From Anaerorhabdus sp036641015 (lineage in GTDB: Bacteria > Bacillota_I > Bacilli_A > Erysipelotrichales > Erysipelotrichaceae): a stretch of DNA of 5,759 nt. How positions within the stretch are numbered: the stretch's first letter is position 1; each line of letters starts with the position of its first letter. Position numbers and translations under genes: made by a program. The notes beneath the pieces are model-generated. The model searched no databases. It had not been told where the DNA came from and saw only the letters and a list, made by a program, of their open reading frames with translations. Location: the NCBI RefSeq assembly GCF_036641015.1, contig NZ_JAVWFO010000073.1, positions 1 to 5,759 of the forward strand. The letters are read 5' to 3'. This document shows, piece after piece, positions 1-5,029 of the stretch.

Positions 1-564
1 TTCTTTGGATTACATGGTACAAACGTATTAGCTCCAGTATTAGATGGTGCTTGGAAAACAGCATTAATTTCAAATAACACTGCTTACATGGCAGGTACAG
101 CTTTAAAAGATCTTCCATATATTTGGACTCGTGGATCATTTGATGCTTATGCTTGGATGGGTGGAGCAGGATGTACATTAGCATTAGTAATCGCATTATT
201 AATTTTCTCTAAACGTGAAGATGAAAAAGCAGTTGCTAAAGTATCTGCACCAATGGGTATATTCAACATTAATGAACCAGTAGCATTCGGTTTACCAATC
301 GTATTAAACGCAGTGTATTTAATACCATGGCTAATTATTACACCAATTCTTGTTACTATTGGATATGCATTTACATATTACGGAATCATTCCGCCAGTAT
401 TTATTGAAGTACCTTGGATTATTCCACCAGTATTCTATGCATTCTTAGCAACAGGTGGTAATATAGTGGCAGCAGGAGTTGCGTTATTGAATTTAGTAAT
501 CGCTATCTTCTTATGGTCAATCTTTGTTAAAGTTGCAAATACAATTAAACCATCTCAAGAATAA
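1..564 (+). CDS. PTS lactose/cellobiose-family EIIC permease, C-terminal part (5' truncated)
   Basis: This is the membrane permease of a sugar phosphotransferase system. It binds a disaccharide outside the cell and presents it for phosphorylation by EIIB during import. The reading frame is open from base 1, so the gene starts upstream; 187 residues are visible of a family that is usually about 420-450 long. Visible signatures are the HG loop (FFGLHGTNVLAPVLDG, first 16 visible residues) and the FNINEPVAFGLPIVLN segment. In the related ChbC structure the conserved His and Glu of these two motifs lie at the sugar site. Hydrophobic helices follow (VYLIPWLIITPILVTIGYAF, the FYAFLATGGNIVAAGVALLN region and VIAIFLWSIFV), ending in a short polar tail. 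The family is clear; the substrate is not. Cellobiose, chitobiose, lichenan and other beta-glycosides are all carried by relatives, and the downstream MupG-like enzyme points toward an amino-sugar disaccharide. The partner EIIB is not in the window. Confidence 0.93.
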   Translation, partial: FFGLHGTNVLAPVLDGAWKTALISNNTAYMAGTALKDLPYIWTRGSFDAYAWMGGAGCTLALVIALLIFSKREDEKAVAKVSAPMGIFNINEPVAFGLPIVLNAVYLIPWLIITPILVTIGYAFTYYGIIPPVFIEVPWIIPPVFYAFLATGGNIVAAGVALLNLVIAIFLWSIFVKVANTIKPSQE

Positions 565-570
565 AATATT

Positions 571-602
571 AATAGAGGGGTTCAAAACCCCTCTATTCTT
601 TT
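571..602 (+). terminator. Hairpin terminator/attenuator between EIIC and EIIA
   Basis: A perfect 12-bp stem pairs 571-582 (AATAGAGGGGTT) with 586-597 across a 3-nt CAA loop, followed by CTTTT. It begins 6 nt after the EIIC stop codon. The EIIA ribosome site begins only 7 nt after the T-run, so there is no room for a promoter between them. EIIA and everything after it must be transcribed through this hairpin. The T-run is short (four), so partial read-through or a role as a 3'-end stabiliser of the EIIC message is likely. Confidence 0.75.
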
Positions 603-608
603 AAAAAA

Positions 609-614
609 TGGAGG
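609..614 (+). promoter_or_regulatory. Ribosome binding site that sets the EIIA start at 620
   Basis: TGGAGG at 609-614 lies 5 nt before the ATG at 620. The in-frame ATG at 608 overlaps this site and has no Shine-Dalgarno sequence of its own, so it is unlikely to be used. Confidence 0.8.
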
Positions 615-619
615 ATACT

Positions 620-928
620 ATGGAAGGATTAGAACTAATAGCATTTCAAATTATATCAACAGTAGGTGCAGCACGTTCTTTATATATTGAAGCAATTCAA
701 GATGCAAAAAAAGGTGATTTTGAAGAAGCAAATAAGAAAATTGATGAAGGTTGTCAATTGTTTTTAGAAGGACATCATGCGCATGCAGAATTAATTCAAA
801 AAGAAGCATCAGGAGAAATAACAAATCTAAATCTATTATTAGTACATGCAGAGGATCAATTAATGAGTGCAGAGGCATTTAAAATTATTTCTGAAGAACT
901 AATAGATGTTTATAAAAGCAGAAAGTAG
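620..928 (+). CDS. PTS lactose/cellobiose-family EIIA phosphocarrier
   Basis: This is a cytosolic phosphocarrier that takes phosphate from HPr and passes it to EIIB of the same sugar PTS; relatives are trimeric helical bundles. The protein is 102 residues from ATG 620, normal for the LacF/CelC family. The family pattern is clear: LELIAFQIISTVGAARS at 4-20, FEEANKKIDEG at 34-44, AHAELIQKEASGE at 54-66 and VHAEDQLMSAE at 75-85. His76 is the expected phosphorylated histidine and Asp79 the expected metal-binding aspartate at the trimer core. The residue after that Asp is Gln80, where close relatives usually have His (HAQDHLM). The TAG stop is part of the ribosome site of the next gene, suggesting translational coupling. 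An ATG four codons upstream (608) is rejected because it sits inside the ribosome site. Confidence 0.93.
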   Translation: MEGLELIAFQIISTVGAARSLYIEAIQDAKKGDFEEANKKIDEGCQLFLEGHHAHAELIQKEASGEITNLNLLLVHAEDQLMSAEAFKIISEELIDVYKSRK

Positions 929-936
929 GGGTTATA

Positions 937-1146
937 ATGATTTATGTAAACTGTGGTCAACATGACCAAGTAATAAAATTACTAGAAGGATATGAAGGAG
1001 ATGTTAAATTCATATTCAAGGGTAAAACAGGTATAAAATTATCATTTGAATCAAATACAGATGATGATTCAGCGGTTGAACTTGCTAAGGCAGTTATTAA
1101 GGCTAGTGATTTAGGTAAGTCGTTATATTTTCAAGTAATAAAGTGA
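937..1146 (+). CDS. Small conserved-looking protein of unknown function in the PTS operon (69 aa)
   Basis: I do not recognise a named family. It is a soluble 69-residue protein with no signal peptide or membrane segment. The apparent order is strand (MIYVNCG), helix (HDQVIKLLEGYEG), strand (DVKFIFKG), strand (GIKLSFES), helix (DDDSAVELAKAVIKASDLG), strand (SLYFQVIK). That beta-alpha-beta-beta-alpha-beta pattern would suit a ferredoxin-like fold, as inference only. It has a single Cys (Cys6) and an acidic patch, TDDDSAVE, before the second helix. The ribosome site TAGGGG (926-931) overlaps the EIIA stop and lies 5 nt from the ATG. The gene is therefore real and probably translated in step with EIIA. 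Its TGA stop (1144-1146) in turn overlaps the ribosome site of the next small gene. Position between EIIA and DUF3284 suggests an accessory or regulatory role in this PTS. It is too short for EIIB and lacks the EIIB cysteine loop. Confidence 0.82.
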   Translation: MIYVNCGQHDQVIKLLEGYEGDVKFIFKGKTGIKLSFESNTDDDSAVELAKAVIKASDLGKSLYFQVIK

Positions 1147-1156
1147 GGATAATAGA

Positions 1157-1333
1157 ATGGAAAAATGGGGTTTAGCAATTTGTGTTTTAGGTTTTTTTCT
1201 AATTATGTATGCATCAACAACAACGCCTGCTAACTTATTAATGGTTTTTAGTGGTATATTTTATGTAGTTGTTGGAGGCTTTCTTATTTATTATAAAAGT
1301 CGTAAAATAAAAAAAGAAAAAAGAGGAAACTAA
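1157..1333 (+). CDS. Small two-helix membrane protein, unknown function (58 aa)
   Basis: This short gene has ATG at 1157, TAA at 1331-1333 and a GAGG ribosome site at 1145-1148, 8 nt upstream and overlapping the preceding stop. The 58-residue product has two hydrophobic segments, about residues 4-19 (WGLAICVLGFFLIMYA) and 28-46 (LMVFSGIFYVVVGGFLIYY). A short TTTPAN turn separates them, and a strongly basic tail follows (KSRKIKKEKRG, 47-57). By the positive-inside rule the tail should be cytoplasmic, giving a helical hairpin with both ends inside. The AAGAGGAA near the end of its coding sequence is the ribosome site of the DUF3284 gene, one base after its stop. It could be a small membrane partner of the PTS permease or simply an uncharacterised membrane protein. 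No family is recognised. Confidence 0.78.
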   Translation: MEKWGLAICVLGFFLIMYASTTTPANLLMVFSGIFYVVVGGFLIYYKSRKIKKEKRGN

Positions 1334-1334
1334 A

Positions 1335-1778
1335 ATGAAAATACAAGAAACACTTAATATAAGCGTTAACCAATTTTCCGCTCATATCCTTAAATCAATA
1401 CAATATGACTTAAAAGAATATGGCAAACTTAGTGTAGATTTAGATCATATTCGCAAGGGACTAAAGTACAAAAAACAAATGTCTACTAAAATGAAGCAAA
1501 CTGATAATGTAGATGTTGAGATTACGAAATTAGATATGGACCCGTTTATATACGAGGTAACATTTGATTCGACTCAAGGAAAAACAGTCATGAGTTATTC
1601 AGCAAAAGCTATTGCAGACAACAAATGTGAAGTAATATATTTAGAAGAATTTATAGGTAAAAATACTATGAATAAACTAAATCATAAATTGATGAGTGTT
1701 TTTTATACAGGGCGTAGCAAAAAGAAAGTACATTATTTATTAAAAGCAATTGAAGAATATGTATTGAAGGGAGAATAG
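1335..1778 (+). CDS. DUF3284-family protein
   Basis: The 147-residue protein matches the layout of the DUF3284 family, found repeatedly beside Lac/cellobiose-type PTS genes in Bacillota. Features are an N-terminal MKIQETLNISVNQFSAHILKS-like segment with the 'SIQYDLKE' helix, the 'LKYKKQMS' strand (43-50), a central beta region (VDVEITKLDMD at 59-69, FIYEVTFDST at 71-80, KTVMSYSAKAI at 83-93, CEVIYLEEF at 98-106), and a C-terminal helix rich in basic residues (NKLNHKLMSVFYTGRSKKKVHYLLKAIEEYV). The helix-sheet-long-helix order resembles SRPBCC/START-like ligand-binding folds, which is inference. No catalytic residues are known to me. The ATG is one base after the preceding stop with AGAGGAA upstream, and the next gene begins 2 nt after its TAG, so it is embedded in the operon. 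Its biochemical role is unknown; association with disaccharide PTS uptake is the only functional clue. Confidence 0.82.
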   Translation: MKIQETLNISVNQFSAHILKSIQYDLKEYGKLSVDLDHIRKGLKYKKQMSTKMKQTDNVDVEITKLDMDPFIYEVTFDSTQGKTVMSYSAKAIADNKCEVIYLEEFIGKNTMNKLNHKLMSVFYTGRSKKKVHYLLKAIEEYVLKGE

Positions 1779-1780
1779 AT

Positions 1781-2863
1781 ATGCCTCGACTTGGTATTTC
1801 ATTATATCCAGATGTTTCCAATAGTATGGAAAAGGATAAAGACTATATTGATATCGCATCAAAATATGGATATAATCGTTTGTTTACAAATTTATTAAGC
1901 GTAAATGAAGAGGATTTAAATAAATTTAGAGAATTAAATAAATATGCACATGAAAAGGGCTTTGAAGTTATTTTAGATGTTGCACCTAGCGTTTTTGAAG
2001 CAAATAATTGCAGTTATGATGATTTGTCATTTTTCAAAAATTTGTATGCAGATGGTATACGATTAGATGAAGGTTTTAATGGACAAAAAGAAGCGTTAAT
2101 GACTGTTAATCCACAGCGCTTAAAAATAGAAGTAAATGCATCACAGGATACAAAATATATTGATAACATATTAAGTTACAAACCATATCGTGAAAACTTG
2201 ATTACTTGTCATAATTTTTATCCACAACGCTATACAGGATTAAGTTATGAATTATTTACAAAAACATCAAAGGATATCAAAGCAAACAACTTAAAGGTTG
2301 CGGCATTTGTTTCGAGTCAAGTTGCAGGAGCATTTGGACCTTGGCCAGTAAATGATGGTTTATGCACACTTGAAATGCATAGAGACTTACCAATTGATTT
2401 ACAGGTTAGACATTATTTTGCGACAGGATTAGTTGATGATGTCTTAATAGCAAACTGTTATGCAACAGAAGAAGAACTTAAAACTGTAAGTGAGATACAT
2501 CCAGGAAAACTTACTATTAAGATTGAATTAGATACACAAACAAGTGATGTCGAAAAAGATATAATATTTAACTATCCTCATTATGTTAGAGGGGATATGA
2601 GTGAATATATGGCAAGAAGTACCATGAGTAGAATTGACTATAAAGATGCGGTTATTAAAGCTACGAATACACCTTCAATGTTACATAGAGGAGATATTTG
2701 TATATTAAATGAAAATTATGGTCGATACAAAGGTGAACTACATCTTATTCTAAAAGATATGCCTAATTCAGGAAACATCAATTTAGTAGGTAAAGTTTTA
2801 GAGGAAGAAAAAATTTTGTTAGAATTTATAGAACCATGGAAGCCTTTTGCACTAATAAAATAG
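1781..2863 (+). CDS. MupG-like 6-phospho-glycosidase (DUF871 family, GH170 type)
   Basis: The 360-residue protein has the length and two-domain layout of the DUF871/MupG family. A TIM-barrel spans about 3-240 and a small beta-rich C-terminal domain about 247-360. Family motifs are all present: GISLYPD at 5-11, DGIRLDEGF at 91-99, CHNFYPQRYTGLS at 143-155, GPWPVNDGLCTLEMHR at 186-201, RSTMSR at 279-284 and RGDICILNENYGRYKGEL at 303-320. S. aureus MupG hydrolyses MurNAc-6-phosphate-GlcNAc to MurNAc-6P and GlcNAc in the cytoplasm after PTS import. By analogy this enzyme splits the 6-phospho-disaccharide brought in by the PTS encoded upstream. The exact substrate is uncertain because the transporter is Lac-family, not MurP-like, and no MurQ etherase is visible. 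AAGGGAG at 1767-1773, 7 nt before ATG 1781, supports the start. The stop codon lies in the loop of the operon terminator. Confidence 0.87.
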   Translation: MPRLGISLYPDVSNSMEKDKDYIDIASKYGYNRLFTNLLSVNEEDLNKFRELNKYAHEKGFEVILDVAPSVFEANNCSYDDLSFFKNLYADGIRLDEGFNGQKEALMTVNPQRLKIEVNASQDTKYIDNILSYKPYRENLITCHNFYPQRYTGLSYELFTKTSKDIKANNLKVAAFVSSQVAGAFGPWPVNDGLCTLEMHRDLPIDLQVRHYFATGLVDDVLIANCYATEEELKTVSEIHPGKLTIKIELDTQTSDVEKDIIFNYPHYVRGDMSEYMARSTMSRIDYKDAVIKATNTPSMLHRGDICILNENYGRYKGELHLILKDMPNSGNINLVGKVLEEEKILLEFIEPWKPFALIK

Positions 2864-2880
2864 CATCAAAAGGCTTTTTC
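2840..2880 (+). terminator. Terminator of the PTS operon, overlapping the end of the MupG-like gene
   Basis: A perfect 10-bp stem pairs AAGCCTTTTG (2840-2849) with CAAAAGGCTT (2867-2876) across a 17-nt loop containing the TAG stop, with a T5 run ending at 2879. The 5' arm encodes the last residues of the MupG-like protein, so the hairpin can form only once ribosomes have cleared the stop. Confidence 0.78.
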
Positions 2881-2882
2881 TA

Positions 2883-2910
2883 TTGAAAAATTATAATAAT
2901 CGGTTATTAT
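2883..2910 (+). promoter_or_regulatory. Candidate promoter of the GntR regulator gene
   Basis: TTGAAA (2883-2888) and TATTAT (2905-2910) are separated by 16 nt, a good match to a housekeeping sigma promoter. Transcription would start near 2917, just before the AAAGGAGG ribosome site, giving a short leader. It follows the operon terminator directly, so the regulator is probably transcribed independently of the PTS genes. Confidence 0.55.
2893..2910. promoter_or_regulatory. 18-bp palindrome over the -10 box, candidate GntR operator
   Basis: ATAATAATCGGTTATTAT is symmetrical at 16 of 18 positions; only the pair 2900/2903 breaks the symmetry, and the dyad centre is between 2901 and 2902. It covers the predicted -10 box of the regulator gene, the typical place for autorepression. 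GntR/HutC-type dimers bind such dyads. The centre also resembles the core of a cre site but lacks the outer TG and CA, so CcpA binding is less likely. The match of site to protein is inference. Confidence 0.5.
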
Positions 2911-2918
2911 TTTAAGGT

Positions 2919-2926
2919 AAAGGAGG
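2919..2926 (+). promoter_or_regulatory. Strong ribosome binding site that sets the GntR start at 2933
   Basis: AAAGGAGG lies 6 nt before the ATG at 2933. The in-frame ATG at 2927 directly abuts this site with no spacer and is therefore not a credible start. Confidence 0.85.
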
Positions 2927-2932
2927 ATGATT

Positions 2933-3601
2933 ATGACTGTTCCTATATATCAAAAAATTGTTGAATTGATTCGTGAAGAAATACGTAATCAAGCTCCTAA
3001 CACACCTATTCTTTCAGAGCGTGAATTAGAAAAAAAATATAATGCGAGTAGAATGACAGTAAGAAAAGCTTTAGACTTGCTTGTTGAAGAAGGTGTACTA
3101 TATCGTGTTCAAAATGTTGGAACATTTGTAGCAGATAGTAAACTACATAAAAAAACTGACAAACATGCATTAAACTCATTTGATTTGCAATGTGATTATA
3201 AAATTATTTATTTTGATGTTAAAGATGAAAATAGAGAGGTAGCACAGAAGTTAGAAATTTCAACACATGATCAATTCGTACGTATTGTACGTTTGAATCT
3301 TCAAAATGGTCAACCGGAAAGTTTAGACCAAATATATATTGTAAGGTTAATGATTGATGATTCTGTGATGAATAATATATTAAATATTTTGGAATTTAGT
3401 GCCAAAATTGAAACGGGTTCCGTTAATCAAGTGTTTGTACCGATGATTGTCCCAGTTAAATTTGCTAATTTATTGAATGTTAAAATTAATACACCGATTA
3501 TTTGTATACAAAGTAAAATCAATACAAAAAATGGTAGAATCTATGCATATATTGAATCTTATTTGAATCCAGATAGAAAAAGTATAGAAATTACAATTTA
3601 A
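2933..3601 (+). CDS. GntR-family transcriptional regulator (HutC/UTRA type)
   Basis: This is a 222-residue DNA-binding regulator. The winged helix-turn-helix spans about residues 4-68. PIYQKIVELIREEI is the first helix, LSERELEKKYNASRMTVRKAL (27-47) the recognition region, and VLYRVQNVGTFVAD (55-68) the wing. Residues 78-222 have the strand-rich pattern of a UTRA effector domain, which in relatives binds sugar phosphates. Examples are QFVRIVRLNLQNGQPE at 114-129, TPIICIQSKINTKNGRIYAY at 187-206 and a terminal YLNPDRKSIEI. The protein is somewhat shorter than the usual ~240, and the normal 'xxER' strand reads LDQIYI, so the effector domain is divergent. It lies directly after a PTS/phospho-glycosidase operon and has its own promoter overlapped by a palindrome. 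It is therefore the probable repressor of that operon and of itself, induced by the imported phospho-sugar. Target and ligand are inferred. Confidence 0.9.
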   Translation: MTVPIYQKIVELIREEIRNQAPNTPILSERELEKKYNASRMTVRKALDLLVEEGVLYRVQNVGTFVADSKLHKKTDKHALNSFDLQCDYKIIYFDVKDENREVAQKLEISTHDQFVRIVRLNLQNGQPESLDQIYIVRLMIDDSVMNNILNILEFSAKIETGSVNQVFVPMIVPVKFANLLNVKINTPIICIQSKINTKNGRIYAYIESYLNPDRKSIEITI

Positions 3602-3625
3602 AGAAGAATTCGTTCTTCTTTTTTC
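3600..3625 (+). terminator. Terminator of the GntR gene
   Basis: AAAGAAGAA (3600-3608) pairs with TTCTTCTTT (3613-3621) over a TTCG tetraloop, and the 3' arm runs into a continuous T6 stretch (3619-3624). It starts inside the TAA stop codon. The stem is AT-rich, but the stable UUCG-type loop and long T-run make it convincing. Confidence 0.75.
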
Positions 3626-3638
3626 TTTCGGTTAGGAG

Positions 3639-3644
3639 TATAAT
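3639..3644 (+). promoter_or_regulatory. -10 box of a candidate promoter for the MATE transporter gene
   Basis: A perfect TATAAT lies 27 nt before the ATG, allowing a leader of about 20 nt that carries AGGGGGAA at 3661-3668. No good -35 is seen; the position 17 nt upstream reads TTCTTT and falls in the preceding terminator. The promoter may be weak or activator-dependent. Confidence 0.45.
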
Positions 3645-3671
3645 AACAACCAATGATTGTAGGGGGAAACT

Positions 3672-4997
3672 ATGTTCAGTAAGAGGGATTTAAAAAGGTT
3701 AATCATACCTTTAATATTTGAACAGATACTTGCAGTTCTGATGGGGATGGCAGATACAGTTATGGTAGCATCATGTTCAGAAGCGGCAGTTTCAGGAGTA
3801 TCTTTGATTGATGGAATCAATGTTCTTTTGTTGCAATTATTTGCTGCATTAGCAACGGGTGGTTCGGTTGTTGTTAGTCAATATTTAGGGAAGAAAGATT
3901 TTATTAATGCAAAGAATAGTTCTAAGCAATTGGTATTTGCTACATTATTTATATCATTATTAATTTCGTTTGCTTGTATTACATTTAGAATTCAAATTAT
4001 ACAATTAATATTTGGTAACTTGGATTTAGAAGTATTTGAAAGTGCTAAAATATACTTTTTGATTACAGCAATAGGATACCCATTTATTTCAGTATTCAAT
4101 GCAGGGGCCGCCTTATTTAGAGCAATCGGTAATGCTAAACTGTCTCTTAAATGTTCACTTATGATGAATGCTACAAATGTTGTAGGGAATGCTATATTAA
4201 TTTATGGATTTAATATGGGAGTTGCAGGTGCGGCAATTGCTACGACATCTTCAATGGTATTGGGGTCAGTGATAATGCTTTATAATTTGATTAAACAACA
4301 AACAGCAGTTCAGATAGATACGATTACACATTACCGTCCTAATTTTAAAATAATTGAAAAGATATTTATAATTGGAATTCCATCGGGTTTAGAAAATGGA
4401 ATGTTCCATGTTGGTAAATTATTAACAGCAGGTTTAATTGCATCTTTTGGTACAGTAGCAATTACTGCTAATGCAGTAGGGAATAACCTATCTAATTTAG
4501 CTTGCATACCAGAAATGGCTATAGGGTTAGCTATGATTACAGTTGTGGGTAGATGTATAGGTGCTAAAGAATTTGAGCAAGCGAGGTATTATACAAAATA
4601 TCTTATGAAGATAGCATTTATTAGTATGGTTGGTCTAAACTTAGTGATGATTTTATTACTTAAGCCAATTCTTGGTATATATTCTTTATCAGTTCCAACA
4701 ACAGAGCTAGCTCTTCAAATCATGACTATGTATTGCATCGGTGCAATGTTCTTTGTAGTTCCTGCTTTTGGATTACCAAATGCTTTAAGAGCGGCGGGAG
4801 ATGTTAAATTTACGATGACTGTTTCAATAATAGTTATGTGGGCATGTCGAATAGGTTTAAGTTATCTATTTAGCTTAACATTTGGATTAGGATTAATAGG
4901 TGTTTGGTTAGCTATGATTATTGATTGGCTATTTAGATCTATTTTCTTCTATGCTAGATATCGTGGTAAAGCTTGGTTAACAAAAGGATTGGTATAA
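3672..4997 (+). CDS. MATE-family efflux transporter
   Basis: This is a 441-residue, highly hydrophobic inner-membrane protein with the usual MATE length and about 12 predicted helices in two related halves. MATE proteins export cationic drugs or metabolites in exchange for Na+ or H+. Recognisable features are the N-terminal LIIPLIFEQILAVLMGMADT helix (10-29), ALATGGSVVVSQYLGKKD (59-76), FRAIGNAKLSL (149-159), GVAGAAIATTSS (183-194), GIPSGLENGMF (235-245, start of the second half), RAAGDVKF (373-380) and GLIGVWLAMIIDW (408-419). The two RAxG(N/D) motifs sit in equivalent places in the halves. The gene has its own -10 box and ribosome site and is bounded by terminators, so it is probably a single-gene unit rather than part of the PTS operon. 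Substrate cannot be read from sequence; a link to the neighbouring sugar system is not supported beyond proximity. Confidence 0.92.
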   Translation: MFSKRDLKRLIIPLIFEQILAVLMGMADTVMVASCSEAAVSGVSLIDGINVLLLQLFAALATGGSVVVSQYLGKKDFINAKNSSKQLVFATLFISLLISFACITFRIQIIQLIFGNLDLEVFESAKIYFLITAIGYPFISVFNAGAALFRAIGNAKLSLKCSLMMNATNVVGNAILIYGFNMGVAGAAIATTSSMVLGSVIMLYNLIKQQTAVQIDTITHYRPNFKIIEKIFIIGIPSGLENGMFHVGKLLTAGLIASFGTVAITANAVGNNLSNLACIPEMAIGLAMITVVGRCIGAKEFEQARYYTKYLMKIAFISMVGLNLVMILLLKPILGIYSLSVPTTELALQIMTMYCIGAMFFVVPAFGLPNALRAAGDVKFTMTVSIIVMWACRIGLSYLFSLTFGLGLIGVWLAMIIDWLFRSIFFYARYRGKAWLTKGLV

Positions 4998-5029
4998 TAA
5001 AAGAACAATTTAATTTGTTCTTTTATTTT
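4996..5029. terminator. Bidirectional terminator between the convergent MATE and hypothetical genes
   Basis: A perfect 13-bp stem pairs 4996-5008 (AATAAAAGAACAA) with 5015-5027 across a 6-nt loop. T-rich tails are present in both directions: TTTTATTTT on the + strand and a similar run on the - strand. The stop codons of both flanking genes overlap the stem arms (TAA 4995-4997 on +, TAA 5025-5023 on -), so one hairpin serves both genes. Confidence 0.78.

Noticed and set aside
608..610. ATG at 608 as the EIIA start
   Set aside because: It overlaps the GGAGG site that serves ATG 620; starting at 620 gives the normal family N-terminus.
651..878. Open frame of 75 residues on the minus strand opposite EIIA
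   Set aside because: Its Leu/His-rich composition is the antisense reading of an AT-rich gene; there is no ribosome site and EIIA on the + strand is unmistakable.
937..1146. The 69-residue protein as an EIIB or HPr
   Set aside because: It lacks the N-terminal CxxGxST-type phosphocysteine loop of Lac-family EIIB and the GIHARPA phospho-histidine site of HPr, and is shorter than either.
2895..2908. A cre (CcpA) site at the GntR promoter
   Set aside because: The central AA-CG-T positions fit, but the outer TG and CA pairs are missing; the sequence is better explained as a regulator palindrome.
3651..3659. CAATGATTG small palindrome in the MATE leader as an operator
   Set aside because: It is a 9-nt dyad in AT-rich DNA, shares no similarity with the gntR palindrome, and is easily expected by chance.
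3632..3820. Open frame of 62 residues on the minus strand over the MATE start
   Set aside because: It overlaps the first helices of a clear MATE protein and the intergenic promoter region, with no family resemblance or ribosome site.
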